A DNA stretch of 64,000 nt from Solimonas flava DSM 18980. Lineage in GTDB: Bacteria > Pseudomonadota > Gammaproteobacteria > Nevskiales > Nevskiaceae. This document shows positions 54,428 through 63,817 of this stretch, one piece after another (position 1 is the stretch's first letter; every line of letters begins with the position of its first letter). Below the pieces are notes generated by a model, which saw nothing but the letters and a program-made list of their open reading frames with translations, was not told where the DNA came from and did not search any database. The position numbers and the translations under genes are program-made. Location: the NCBI RefSeq assembly GCF_000426685.1, contig NZ_AUFV01000015.1:51417-115416 (forward strand), written 5' to 3'.

Positions 54428-55978
54428 TCAGTCGGCCGCCGCCGCGTGCACCGGGCCGTGCGGGCGACGCGCCATCCAGACGAAGACGATCGAGATCAGA
54501 CACAGCCAGCCGCAGATCCAGAAGAAGTCGAGCGCCGACATCAGATAGGCCTGGCCGCCGAGCACATGCGTCAGCGCGCCGAGCGCCTGCGGCTCGCTGA
54601 GGCCGCCGGCCTGCAGCGTGCCCAGCGCCTGCGTGAGGCTCGGATCGTAGACGCTCGACGCCTCGGCGAGCCGCGTCTGGTGCAGCGCCGCGTGGCGGTC
54701 CCAGAACGTGGTGACGATCGAGGTCGAGAAGCTGCCGGCGGTGATGCGCAGGAAGTTCGACAGGCCCGAGGCCGCCGGCACCTGCGCATCCGGCACGCCG
54801 TCGAGCAGGATCGCCAGCATCGACACGAAGAACATCGACATGCCGATGCCCTGCACCAGCAGCGGCATGACGTAGGCGCCGAAGCTGGCGTCGGCGGTGT
54901 AGCCGGCGCGCATGAAGTACGAAATCGCGAACACCACGAACGCGGCGGTCGCGAACAGACGTGCGTCGAACTTGCCGATGTTCTTGCCGATCAGCGGCGA
55001 CAGCAGCACGGCGACGACGCCGCTCGGCGCGGCGACGAAGCCGGCCCAGGTGGCGTTGTAGCCGAGCCAGGTCTGCATCCACAGCGGCTGCAGCACGACG
55101 GCGCCGAAGAAGATCGCGTAGCCGAGACACAGCGCCAGCGTGCCGATCGCGAAGTTGCGGTTCCTGAACAGCGACAGGTCGATGATCGGATGCTTCTCGC
55201 CGAGCTCCCAGATCATGAAGGCGATGAAGCCGACCAGCGCCACGACCGCCAGCACGACGATGAACGTCGACGCGAACCAGTCCTCGTCCTTGCCCTTGTC
55301 GAGCATGATCTGCAGCGAGCCGACCCAGACCACGAGCAGCGCCAGACCGATGCTGTCGATCGGCAGCTTGCGCATCGGCGTCTCGCGATGCTTCATGCCC
55401 TGCCAGCAGACGAAGGCGCAGAACAGGCCGACCGGCACGTTGATCAGGAAGATCCACGGCCAGGAGTAGTTGTCGGATATGTAGCCGCCGAGGATCGGTC
55501 CGCAGATCGGCGCGACCAGTGTCGTCATCGACCACACGGCGAGCGCGGCGCCTTTCTTGTGCGGCGGGAAGATCGAGATCAGCAGCGCCTGCGAGCCCGG
55601 AATCATCGGCCCGGACACGGCGCCCTGCAGGACGCGGAACGCGATCAGCGACGGCAGGCTCCAGGCGATGCCGCAGAGGAACGAGGCGATCGTGAACAGC
55701 AGCACCGACACGACGAAGGTGCGCACCACGCCGTAGCGCTGCATCAGCCAGCCGGTCAGCGGCACCGAGATGCCGTTGGCGACCGCGAACGAGGTGATGA
55801 CCCAGGTGCCCTGATCGCTCGATACGCCGAGATTGCCAGCGATCGTCGGAATCGAGACGTTGGCGATCGTCGTGTCGAGCACCTGCATGAAGGTGCCGAG
55901 CGCGAGCGCCGTCGCGATCAGGCCGCGCGCGCCGTTGAGATCGGCGGCCGGCGCCGGACTGGCGGCCGCGGCGCTCAC
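54428..55978 (-). CDS. emrB: EmrB/QacA-type MFS drug exporter (14 helices)
   Basis: 516-residue DHA2 transporter: QVLDTTIANVSIPTIAGNLG (motif D1), GWLMQRYGVVRTF (motif A), RVLQGAVSGPMIP (motif B), and IFLINVPVGLF. It expels hydrophobic compounds using the proton gradient through EmrA and an outer-membrane channel. The GTG start overlaps the emrA stop by 4 bp. Last gene of a MarR-led operon. Confidence 0.92.
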   Translation of the reverse strand: MSAAAASPAPAADLNGARGLIATALALGTFMQVLDTTIANVSIPTIAGNLGVSSDQGTWVITSFAVANGISVPLTGWLMQRYGVVRTFVVSVLLFTIASFLCGIAWSLPSLIAFRVLQGAVSGPMIPGSQALLISIFPPHKKGAALAVWSMTTLVAPICGPILGGYISDNYSWPWIFLINVPVGLFCAFVCWQGMKHRETPMRKLPIDSIGLALLVVWVGSLQIMLDKGKDEDWFASTFIVVLAVVALVGFIAFMIWELGEKHPIIDLSLFRNRNFAIGTLALCLGYAIFFGAVVLQPLWMQTWLGYNATWAGFVAAPSGVVAVLLSPLIGKNIGKFDARLFATAAFVVFAISYFMRAGYTADASFGAYVMPLLVQGIGMSMFFVSMLAILLDGVPDAQVPAASGLSNFLRITAGSFSTSIVTTFWDRHAALHQTRLAEASSVYDPSLTQALGTLQAGGLSEPQALGALTHVLGGQAYLMSALDFFWICGWLCLISIVFVWMARRPHGPVHAAAAD

Positions 55979-57144
55979 GGCGCGGCGCGGCCGCCGTTGC
56001 GCGCGATGATCCCGGCGATGCGCTGGTCGACCGCCGCGTCATGCTCTTCCGAGGCGATGACCTGCTGCGGACCGCTGCGCACCTGCGTCGCCACCAGCGT
56101 GCCGGAGGTATCGTGCAGATCGACGGTGGCGGTCATCGACAGGCCGACGCGCAGCGGATGCACGGCAAGCTCCTGCGCATCGAGCGCGATGCGCACCGGC
56201 ACGCGCTGCACGATCTTGATCCAGTTGCCGGACGCGTTCTGCGCCGGCAGCAGCGCGAACGCGGCGCCCGAGCCGGCGCCGAGGCCGGCGACCTTGCCGT
56301 GATAGCGCACGCTGCGGCCGTAGAGGTCGGCGTGCAGCTCCACCGGCTGGCCGATGCGCATCTGCACCAGCTGCACTTCCTTGAAATTGGCGTCGACCCA
56401 GGCGTTGGCGAGCGGCACCACCGCCATCAGCGGCGCGCCGGGCGCGATGCGCTGGCCGACCTGCACGCCGCGCCGCGCGACGACGCCGCTGACCGGCGCG
56501 CTGATCCGCGTGCGCTTCAGCGCCAGCGCGGCCTCGCGGACTTTGGCGGCGGCGGCGAGCACCTGCGGGTGATCCTCGACCGTGGTGTTCTCGGTCTGCG
56601 CGATATTGGTCGCCAGATCCTCGCGGCTGGTCGCCAGGGCCGCTTCGAGCTGCGCGACCTGATCGCGAGCATGCTGCAGTTCCTCGGCCGAGACGCCGCC
56701 GTCGGCGGCCACTTCAAGACGGCGCTTGAGATCGCCGCGCGCGGCCTGCAGGGCCACCTCGCGGGCGCGAATCTGCGCGCGCAGCCCTTCGGACTGCGAG
56801 TACAGGCCGCGCACCGAGCGCACCGTGCGCGCCAGCTCGGCCTCGGCGCCGGCCAGCGCGACTTCGGCGTCGGCCGGATCGAGCTCGACGAGCACCTGAC
56901 CGCGCTCGACGTGCTGGGTGTCGTCGACGTGCAGCGCCGTCACCGTGCCGGCGACTTCGCTGGTGATCTGCACCAGATCGGAGGCGACGTAGGCGTCGTC
57001 GGTCGACTCGTAATAGCGGCCGTGCACGAACCACCAGGCGCCGTAGCCGCCGAGCGCGAGCACGACGATGAGGGCGAGCACCAGCATCCGTCGGCGGCGG
57101 GCGCCGTTGGCCGGCGAGGAGGAAACGGGATTCGGCTGATTCAT
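55975..57144 (-). CDS. emrA: EmrA-type membrane fusion protein
   Basis: 389-residue periplasmic adaptor: N-terminal membrane anchor (MLVLALIVVLALGGYGAWWF), biotinyl-lipoyl halves YVASDLVQITSEVAGTVTAL and RISAPVSGVVARRGVQVGQR, an alpha-hairpin between them (residues 100-205), and a beta-barrel region PVRIALDAQE. Stop and start overlaps of 4 bp on both sides tie it to the efflux lipoprotein and EmrB. Confidence 0.92.
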   Translation of the reverse strand: MNQPNPVSSSPANGARRRRMLVLALIVVLALGGYGAWWFVHGRYYESTDDAYVASDLVQITSEVAGTVTALHVDDTQHVERGQVLVELDPADAEVALAGAEAELARTVRSVRGLYSQSEGLRAQIRAREVALQAARGDLKRRLEVAADGGVSAEELQHARDQVAQLEAALATSREDLATNIAQTENTTVEDHPQVLAAAAKVREAALALKRTRISAPVSGVVARRGVQVGQRIAPGAPLMAVVPLANAWVDANFKEVQLVQMRIGQPVELHADLYGRSVRYHGKVAGLGAGSGAAFALLPAQNASGNWIKIVQRVPVRIALDAQELAVHPLRVGLSMTATVDLHDTSGTLVATQVRSGPQQVIASEEHDAAVDQRIAGIIARNGGRAAP

Positions 57145-58601
57145 GACGGGACTCCGGCGGCGACGTCGGTGTTCGGCGGGGCGGGATTGAAGCTGCCGCC
57201 CAGCGTCAGCAGCAGCGAGACGCGGGCGATGACGAGGTTGGCGTTCAGGGTGACGAGTTCGCGACGCGCGTCGAGCACGCTCGACTCGGCGTTGAGCACG
57301 ACGAGCTGCGACGACAGGCCGGCGCCGTAGCGACGCTGCGCGAGCGCGTAGGCCGCCTCGGTCGCGTCGAGACGCGCGCGCGCCTGGACGATCTGGCGGC
57401 CGAGCGAATCGACCAGGCTGAGCTGGTCGGCGACGTCGCGCACCGCGCTCAGCACGGTGTCGTTGTACCGGGCGATCGCGTCGTCGAGTTCGGCGCTCGC
57501 GCCGAGATAGCCGGCCTTCAGACGCTGCGCATCGAAGATCGGCAGGTGCAGCGCCGGGCCGACGCCGTAGACCTTGCTGCCGGCATCGAACAGATCGTCG
57601 AGGCCGACCGCCTGATAGCCGGCGAAGGCCTTGAGGCTGATGTCCGGAAAGAACGCCGCCCGCGCCGCAGTGCGGCCGGCGGAAGCGGCCTCGACGCGCG
57701 CCCTGGCGGCGAGCACGTCGGGCCGGCGCGACAGCAGATCGAGCGGCAGCGCGTCCGGCAGCGGCAGCGCCGCGTCGAGCGTCAGCTGCGGCCGGCCGAT
57801 CGCCGCATAAGCATCGGCGCCGTGACCGGCGAGCGCGGCCAGGTTATGGACCGCCAGCTCGCGCTGGCTGTCGGCCTGCAGACGGGCGCTGCGCGCCTGC
57901 GGCAGCGCCGCTTCGGCGGTCTTCAGCTCGACCTGCGTATCGAGGCCGGCGCGCACGCGGCCCTGGGTCAGCTTCAGCAACGTCTCGCGCTGGCGCAGCG
58001 CCTGCCCGGCGATGTCGGCGAGCGCATAGGACTGATAGAGCTGCACGTAGGCGTGCGCGATCGACCCGGACAGCGCGAGACGCGCCGACACCGCGTCGAG
58101 CTGCGCGGCCCGCGCCTGCGCGCGCGCCTGACCGAGCAGCGCCGCCTGGCGGCCCCAGAAGTCGAGATCCCAGTTCAGATTCAGGCCGACCTGGCCGAGC
58201 CAGGCCATGTTGCCGCCGCTGGCGGCGAAGCCGTACTGCGCCGGCGGGTAGATGTAGTTCTCCGACAGGCGCTGGCGGCTTTCATCGCCGTCGAGCGTCA
58301 CGCCCGGACGCAGCGGTGCGCCGGCGGCCAGTGCCTGCGCCTGCGCGCCGCGCACGCGCGCCAGCGCTTCGGCGAGGCTCGGATGCTGCGCCAGCGCCTG
58401 CTCGACGAGGCGGTCGAGCTGCGGGTCGCCGAACACCGTCCACCAGCCGTCGGCGGCGTGCGGCGCGGCGGCGCCGGCCAGGCCGAGATCCGCGGCGGCG
58501 AGCGCGGTCGGCTGCGGCGCGTCGTCCTTCGGCGGCAGCACGCAGCCGGCGGCGAGCAGCACGCCGGACAGCGCCACGGCGCGCCAGGGCAGAGGGGTCA
58601 T
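57141..58601 (-). CDS. Outer-membrane efflux lipoprotein (NodT family)
   Basis: 486-residue TolC-like channel. The lipobox LLAAGC is at about residue 20; the two repeated efflux domains follow (DPQLDRLVEQALAQHPSLAE, NLNWDLDFWGRQAALLG, RPDVLAARARVEAASAGRTA, and YGAGLSSQLVVLNAESS). Third component of the tripartite pump. The ATG overlaps the marR stop by 4 bp. Confidence 0.92.
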   Translation of the reverse strand: MTPLPWRAVALSGVLLAAGCVLPPKDDAPQPTALAAADLGLAGAAAPHAADGWWTVFGDPQLDRLVEQALAQHPSLAEALARVRGAQAQALAAGAPLRPGVTLDGDESRQRLSENYIYPPAQYGFAASGGNMAWLGQVGLNLNWDLDFWGRQAALLGQARAQARAAQLDAVSARLALSGSIAHAYVQLYQSYALADIAGQALRQRETLLKLTQGRVRAGLDTQVELKTAEAALPQARSARLQADSQRELAVHNLAALAGHGADAYAAIGRPQLTLDAALPLPDALPLDLLSRRPDVLAARARVEAASAGRTAARAAFFPDISLKAFAGYQAVGLDDLFDAGSKVYGVGPALHLPIFDAQRLKAGYLGASAELDDAIARYNDTVLSAVRDVADQLSLVDSLGRQIVQARARLDATEAAYALAQRRYGAGLSSQLVVLNAESSVLDARRELVTLNANLVIARVSLLLTLGGSFNPAPPNTDVAAGVPS

Positions 58602-59095
58602 GTCGAATCTCCGGCGACCGGGTCCGGCAGGGCATTGCAGGCCTGCAGTCCGGTCAGCAGCTTGTTGAGCAGGCGCGTCAGCTCGGCGAATTCCGCCCCG
58701 CTGAAACCGCTGGCATTGAGAACATCGTTGAGGCGCGCGACGACCTGCGGCAGCAGTTCGTCGAGCTTGCGCTCGCCGGCTTCGGTCAGCCGCAGCTCGA
58801 CGACACGGCGGTCCTGGCGGCTGCGCCGCCGCTCGACGTAGCCGTGCTCTTCGAGATGATCGAGCATGCGCGTCACCGCGCCGTTGTCGTGGCACATCGA
58901 GCGGCACAGATCGCTCGCCGTCAGCGCCTGCCCCTCGCGCAGCTTCAGCAGCGCGATCCACTGCACGAAGCTGATGTCATGCTGCGCGAAGATCCGATCG
59001 CCGCAGCTGTGCATTTGCGTGTGCGCCATCTTCAGCAGATAGCCGAGACTGGCGCGCGACGTGAAGCTGGCGGGGTCGTAGAACATCGTGCTCAT
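58598..59095 (-). CDS. MarR-family transcriptional repressor
   Basis: 165-residue winged-helix regulator: FVQWIALLKLREGQALTASDL, CRSMCHDNGAVTRMLDHLEE as the recognition helix region, and wing ERRRSRQDRRVVELRLTEAG. Cysteines in the recognition segment (LCRSMCHDNG) could be redox-sensitive. It leads the efflux operon and probably represses it until a toxic ligand binds. The promoter region upstream carries two palindromes. Confidence 0.92.
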   Translation of the reverse strand: MSTMFYDPASFTSRASLGYLLKMAHTQMHSCGDRIFAQHDISFVQWIALLKLREGQALTASDLCRSMCHDNGAVTRMLDHLEEHGYVERRRSRQDRRVVELRLTEAGERKLDELLPQVVARLNDVLNASGFSGAEFAELTRLLNKLLTGLQACNALPDPVAGDST

Positions 59096-59135
59096 CGGGT
59101 TTTACCGCTGCAGGGCAGTCTTTGCTCCGGCAATG

Positions 59136-59189
59136 TTTGCCGCGGCAAATACTGCACTCGCAGGAATTTAGCTGTCAAGTCTGACAGCT
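59136..59189 (-). promoter_or_regulatory. MarR-efflux promoter with two palindromic operators
   Basis: On the minus strand a consensus TTGACA (59,173-59,178) is followed after 18 bp by CAGTAT (59,149-59,154). The -35 lies inside a perfect inverted repeat AGCTGTCA-AGTC-TGACAGCT (59,170-59,189), and the start site falls in or near a second palindrome TTTGCCGCGGCAAA (59,136-59,149). This is the expected layout for a self-repressed MarR operon. Confidence 0.65.
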
Positions 59190-59417
59190 TCGCCTCAGGA
59201 GCCCGCGCTTGCGCCCTGGCATTTGCGTCGGCATTCGCACCGGCGGAGGCGCCGGCGGACGCATCGACGAAAGCGGCATCCGGCCAGTCCCGGGCGATCG
59301 CCCGTGTGGTGCGCATGAACTCCGCGGACGCTCGCCTTCCCTGCGCGCATTCGCCGCGCCAGGCGACGCCGATGAAGCACCTGGCAGCTCCCGCACGCTG
59401 CCGCGCCAGACACGCCA

Positions 59418-59456
59418 GACGCGGCGGACGCGGCGGACGCGGCGGACGCGGCGGAC
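59418..59456. repeat. 9-bp tandem repeat in the marR-cca gap
   Basis: GACGCGGCG occurs four times in a row plus GAC. The gap 59,190-59,541 has no supported gene. One plus-strand frame through the repeat continues as IEPPPAFRVEQIEAGIVALV and MGYLQPSGFRP to a stop at 59,582, which looks protein-like but has no start codon after the preceding stop at about 59,373, so it may be a gene remnant. Confidence 0.7.
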
Positions 59457-59541
59457 ATCGAGCCGCCGCCGGCGTTCCGCGTCGAGCAGATCGAAGCCGG
59501 GATCGTCGCGCTGGTGATGGGCTATCTGCAGCCGTCCGGCT

Positions 59542-60798
59542 TCAGGCCGGCGGCGCCGCCCGCGCCGTCCGCCAGCGCTTGAGCGCGGCCGCGCGCAGTT
59601 CGCGCAGGCGCGCGCCGATCGCCGGCCCCTGCAGATCCGGCGCCTGCGCCAGCACGTCGCGCGCCTGCAGCGCCGCGGCGATCGCGCGCGCCTCGCGCAG
59701 GTACGGCGCCTGCGGATAATCGGCGTCCTCGAAGCCGAGCCGACCGCGCGCGTCGGACAACGCCGCCTGCAGCACCTGCTCGAAGCGCTCGCCGGGACGG
59801 AACGCGTGCAGGCGTTCGAGCAGCTCGACCAGCGTCATCGGCCGCAGTTCCAATGCGCGATGGATCAGCAAATGCTCGCGCGTGTGCACGACGGCGAGAT
59901 CGCGGTATTCGGCCGGCACCCGCAACCGCGTCGAGAACGCCTCGACCAGCGGCACGCCGCGCACGTCGTGCAGGCGGTGCGACGGCCATTCCGCGTGCGG
60001 TGTCAGCGCCTTGCCGAGGTCGTGGACCAGCGCCGAGTAGCGCACCGGCAGGCCGTAGCCGAGCCGTGCGGCGACGTCGATGCACAGCAGCGTGTGCACG
60101 AGGCTGTCGACTTCCGGATGGTAATCGGCACGCTGCGGCACGCCGGACAGCGCCGCCAGCTCCGGCAGCACGCGCGCCAGCGCGCCGCAGTCGCGCAGCG
60201 TGGTGAAGAACACGCTCGGCGCGGCGGTCGCCAGCGCCTTCTTCATTTCCTGCCAGACGCGCTCGGGCACCAGGTGATCGACCTCGCCGCTGGCGACGAT
60301 CTGCCGCAGCAGCGCCTGCGTCTCCTCGGCGACGTGGAAGCCGAGTGGCGCGAAGCGCGCCGCGAAGCGCGCCAGGCGCAGCACGCGCACCGGATCTTCG
60401 ACGAAGGCTTCGGAGACGTGGCGCAACTGGCGCGCCTGCAGATCGCGCAGGCCGCCGTACGGATCGACCAGCGTGCCGTGCTCGTCCTCGGCGATCGCGT
60501 TGACGGTCAGATCGCGGCGGCGCAGGTCGTCCTCGAGCGTGACGTCCGGGCCGGTGTGGAAGGCGAAGCCCTGGTAGCCGCGCCCGGACTTGCGCTCGGT
60601 ACGCGCCAGCGCGTGCTCCTCGCCGGTCTGCGGATCGAGGAACACCGGAAAGTCCTTGCCGACCGGCTTGTAGCCGCGCGCCGCCATGTCCTCGGGCGTG
60701 CTGCCGACCACGACCCAGTCGCGTTCCTGGACCGGCAGGCCGAGCAGGCGGTCGCGCACCGCGCCGCCGACCAGATAGCGGCGGAAGCCCGCGCTCAC
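59542..60798 (-). CDS. cca: CCA-adding enzyme with HD domain
   Basis: 418-residue tRNA nucleotidyltransferase: YLVGGAVRDRLLGLPVQERD, DLRRRDLTVNAIAED, EDPVRVLRLARFAARFA, and ERVWQEMKKAL. A C-terminal HD phosphohydrolase region includes YSALVHDLGKALTP, so it is the multifunctional bacterial type. The start is a GTG overlapping the slt stop by 4 bp (GTGA). Confidence 0.95.
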   Translation of the reverse strand: MSAGFRRYLVGGAVRDRLLGLPVQERDWVVVGSTPEDMAARGYKPVGKDFPVFLDPQTGEEHALARTERKSGRGYQGFAFHTGPDVTLEDDLRRRDLTVNAIAEDEHGTLVDPYGGLRDLQARQLRHVSEAFVEDPVRVLRLARFAARFAPLGFHVAEETQALLRQIVASGEVDHLVPERVWQEMKKALATAAPSVFFTTLRDCGALARVLPELAALSGVPQRADYHPEVDSLVHTLLCIDVAARLGYGLPVRYSALVHDLGKALTPHAEWPSHRLHDVRGVPLVEAFSTRLRVPAEYRDLAVVHTREHLLIHRALELRPMTLVELLERLHAFRPGERFEQVLQAALSDARGRLGFEDADYPQAPYLREARAIAAALQARDVLAQAPDLQGPAIGARLRELRAAALKRWRTARAAPPA

Positions 60799-62732
60799 GG
60801 CCGGCGCACCGGCTGCAGCAGCTCGTCGAAATCGCGAATGCGGCCGGTGGTCTGCCAGTCGTGGACGGCGATGTGCCAGGCGATGCGCTGCACGTAGCCG
60901 CGCGTCTCGTTGTACGGCACGTTCTCGATCCACACGTCGGCATCCATCGGCGCCGGCGGCAGCCAGCGCGCGACCGCGTTCGGGCCGGCGTTGTACGACG
61001 CCACCGTCAGCACGAACTGGCCGTCATAGCGGTCGGTCATCTGCCGCAGGTAGGCGCTGCCGAGGGTGACGTTGAGCTCGGGATCGAACAGGTCCTCGCG
61101 GTCCGGCTTGTGCAGGCCCAGCTTGCGCGCGACGTCGCGCGCGGTGCTGAGCTTGAGCTGCAGCAGGCCGAGCGCGTCCGACGAGGACGCCGCGCGCGCC
61201 AGGAACAGGCTTTCCTGGCGCATCACGCCGTAGATCCAGGCCGGCGGCAGATCGGTCTGCCGTGCCGCGTGACGGATCTGCTTGTCGTAGGCGCGCTTCG
61301 GGTAGAGCTGGTCGAGCGCGTCGCTGGCGTCCGTCTGCGACAGCAGTAGCACGGTCTGCCAGTGCCAGCCCCAGTGCGATGCGAGCAGTGCGGCCTGCAC
61401 GCGCGCGGCTCCGTCCAGCTTCTGTGTCGCCGCGCGCCACTCCAGATTGGCCCAGTCGATCTCGTCGACGTAGTACAGCTCGCGTGCGCGCAGCAGCGCG
61501 GGGTCCTGCAGCAGGCGCTGCTGCACGTCGGCGGCGGCCACGAGCGCGCGGCGCCGCGGCGTGTAGCGTGCGCCGAGCCGCCAGGCTGCGAGCACGCTGT
61601 AGTAGCCGTTGTCCTGCGCCAGCGGCGCATAGAGCGCGCGCGCTTCGTCACCGCGGCCGAGGCGCTCGGCGACGCGTGCGCGCCAGTAGGTCCAGCGCGG
61701 CTCGGCGGCCATCGCCGCCGGCAGCGCCTGCAGCCATTGCCCGGCCTGCGCCCACTCGCCGCTCCACAGCGCGTTGCGGATGCGCCACTCGTGCACGCGT
61801 TCGTCGACGGCCTCGGCCGGCAGCTGCCGGAAGTACGCGAGCGCTTCCGGCGCGCGGCTCCAGGCCAGACCCAACGCCACGGCGCGCGTCAGCTCGTCGT
61901 ATTGCGGCGGCGGCAGACGACCGGCACCGAAGCGCGGCAGCAGCGCTTCGGCGGCCGCGGTATCGCGCCGCGCCAGCTTCTGGAAAGCGGCGCTGAGCGC
62001 CGGCCATTCGACTGCGGCCTGCGGATCGGCGGCCAGCGCCGCCAGCGCGTCCTGCGGATCGTCGAGCAGGCGCTGCCATTGCCGCAGCGGCGCGGCGCGC
62101 TCGGCCGGCAGCGACGCGATCAGACTGGCGGCGAGCGAGCCGTTGCCGTCGGCGAGCGCCTTGCGCGCGCGCTGCTCGGCAGCCTCGGCGGTGATCGCGC
62201 CGCGGTCCTGCAGCCACTGGAACGGCGCGACGCAGGCCTGCGGCATTTGCGGCGCCTCGCGCCAGAACGCCAGCAGTTCGTCCTGCCATGCGCCCGGCTG
62301 CGGGCGCGCCGGATCGGCGCCGGCGAGCCGCGCCTGCCAGCGATAGCAGACGAGACGCGGATCGGCGTCGCCGCGGTCCTGCGCGAGCAAGGCCGGCCAC
62401 TGCGCGCGCTGCGCGAGATCGAGCAACCATTGCCGGCGCAGTTCGCGCGTCACCGGCAGATCCGGATTGCGGTCGAGGAAGTCCGCGATCGCCGCGTCGA
62501 GCGCGCCGGGCTGCGCGCGCGGCAGCTGCGCCTGCAGGCGCGCCGCCTGCAGATACGGATACAGCGCGTAGTCGCGCAGCGCGCGGCGATCCTCGCCGTC
62601 CGCCACGCGGCCGGCGCGGGCCTCGGCGAGCGCGGCGCGGAACTGATCGCGCAGCGCCGTCGCATCGCCGGCCTGCGCCGACACGGCGAGCAGGCTGCCG
62701 GCCAGCAGCACGAGGCTTTGCAAGATCTTCAT
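60795..62732 (-). CDS. slt: Soluble lytic murein transglycosylase
   Basis: 645 residues, the length of E. coli Slt70. Signal peptide MKILQSLVLLAGSLLAVSAQA; a long alpha-superhelical U-domain; a C-terminal lysozyme-like domain with the catalytic Glu in YGVMRQESLFLARAASSSDA, then GLLQL and VLTVASYNAGPNAVARW. It cleaves peptidoglycan strands in the periplasm with 1,6-anhydro product. The ATG at 62,732 has GAGG six bases upstream; another in-frame ATG two codons earlier is possible. GLLQ replaces the usual GLMQ. Confidence 0.94.
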   Translation of the reverse strand: MKILQSLVLLAGSLLAVSAQAGDATALRDQFRAALAEARAGRVADGEDRRALRDYALYPYLQAARLQAQLPRAQPGALDAAIADFLDRNPDLPVTRELRRQWLLDLAQRAQWPALLAQDRGDADPRLVCYRWQARLAGADPARPQPGAWQDELLAFWREAPQMPQACVAPFQWLQDRGAITAEAAEQRARKALADGNGSLAASLIASLPAERAAPLRQWQRLLDDPQDALAALAADPQAAVEWPALSAAFQKLARRDTAAAEALLPRFGAGRLPPPQYDELTRAVALGLAWSRAPEALAYFRQLPAEAVDERVHEWRIRNALWSGEWAQAGQWLQALPAAMAAEPRWTYWRARVAERLGRGDEARALYAPLAQDNGYYSVLAAWRLGARYTPRRRALVAAADVQQRLLQDPALLRARELYYVDEIDWANLEWRAATQKLDGAARVQAALLASHWGWHWQTVLLLSQTDASDALDQLYPKRAYDKQIRHAARQTDLPPAWIYGVMRQESLFLARAASSSDALGLLQLKLSTARDVARKLGLHKPDREDLFDPELNVTLGSAYLRQMTDRYDGQFVLTVASYNAGPNAVARWLPPAPMDADVWIENVPYNETRGYVQRIAWHIAVHDWQTTGRIRDFDELLQPVRRP

Positions 62733-62822
62733 GGTCATCCTCGACTCGCGGCGCTCCATGGTAACGGAGGCGGCGCGCGCGGCGGACTCGGCCGCAGCGG
62801 CGCCCTTCGCGTTCACGGGCAC

Positions 62823-63764
62823 CTAGTCGGCCTGCGGCATCGGCTCGTCGGGCAGGAAGCGCACGCCTTTCATGCCGCAGGCGAGGATCGCGTCACGCAG
62901 CTGCACGACGGCCTGGCGGCGCGGGAAGGTCTTGCGCCAGACCAGCGCGATGCGCCGGTGCGGACCGGGCGGCACGAACGGCTTGGCGATCAGGCCGGCG
63001 CGATCCTCCGGGCGGTTCTCGGCCGAGGACTGCGGCAGCACCGTGATGCCGAGACCGCCGACGACCATGTGGCGGATCGTCTCCAGCGAGCTGCCGGACT
63101 GCGGCTGCGGTCCGTCGCGATCCGGATCGACGCACTTCGGGCAGGCTTCGATGACCTGCTCGCGGAAACAGTGTCCGGGCCCGAGCAGCAACAGCTTCTC
63201 GCCGGCGAGCTGCCGGGCCGGGACCGCCGCGGCCGAGGCCCAGTGATGATCGGGCGGCAGCAGCACGACGAAATCCTCGTCGTAGACCGGCCAGGCCGAC
63301 AGGCCGTTGAGATCGATCGGCAGCGCGACGCAGACCACGTCGAGCTCGTTCTCGCGCAGCTGTTCGAGCAGCTTGGCGGTGAAGTTCTCCTCGATCACCA
63401 GCGGCATCTGCGGCGCGCGCTCGCGCAGCAGCGGCACCAGACTCGGCAGCAGATACGGCCCGACGGTATAGATCGCGCCGAAGCGCAGCGGGCCGGCCAG
63501 CTCGTCCTGGCCTTCGCGCGCCAGGTCCTCGATCAGGCGCGTCTCGGCGAGCACGCGCTTGGCCTGGGCGATGATGCGCTCGCCGATCGGCGTCGGCCGG
63601 GCTTCGCCGCGATTGCGCTCGAACAGCAGGACGCCGAGTTCGTCCTCGAGCTTCTTCAGCGCGACCGACAGCGTCGGCTGCGACACGAACGAGCGCTCGG
63701 CGGCGCGGCCGAAGTGACGTTCCTTGTCGAGATTGACGAGATAGCGAAGTTCAGTGAGGGTCAT
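62823..63764 (-). CDS. oxyR: Hydrogen-peroxide sensor OxyR
   Basis: 313-residue LysR-type regulator. The helix-turn-helix is in FGRAAERSFVSQPTLSVALK. The redox cysteines are C199 and C208 (GPGHCFREQVIEAC), at the same numbers as in E. coli OxyR, which form the activating disulphide. It should control katG in this window; a candidate site lies upstream of the katG unit. Ends 90 bp before slt on the same strand. Confidence 0.95.
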   Translation of the reverse strand: MTLTELRYLVNLDKERHFGRAAERSFVSQPTLSVALKKLEDELGVLLFERNRGEARPTPIGERIIAQAKRVLAETRLIEDLAREGQDELAGPLRFGAIYTVGPYLLPSLVPLLRERAPQMPLVIEENFTAKLLEQLRENELDVVCVALPIDLNGLSAWPVYDEDFVVLLPPDHHWASAAAVPARQLAGEKLLLLGPGHCFREQVIEACPKCVDPDRDGPQPQSGSSLETIRHMVVGGLGITVLPQSSAENRPEDRAGLIAKPFVPPGPHRRIALVWRKTFPRRQAVVQLRDAILACGMKGVRFLPDEPMPQAD

Positions 63765-63799
63765 GCTCTCAAGCTTAACCGAGCGCTGCGCCGCGGGCC

Positions 63800-63817
63800 G
63801 CCGGCCCGAAGGCCGGC
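63800..63817 (-). terminator. Hairpin after exbD
   Basis: GCCGGCC-CGAA-GGCCGGC directly after the exbD stop; no T-run, so terminator function is uncertain. Confidence 0.4.

Noticed and set aside
58316..59719. 467-codon plus-strand frame across the efflux channel, marR and the gap
   Set aside because: Opposite strand to well-supported genes, low-complexity composition, no ribosome site.
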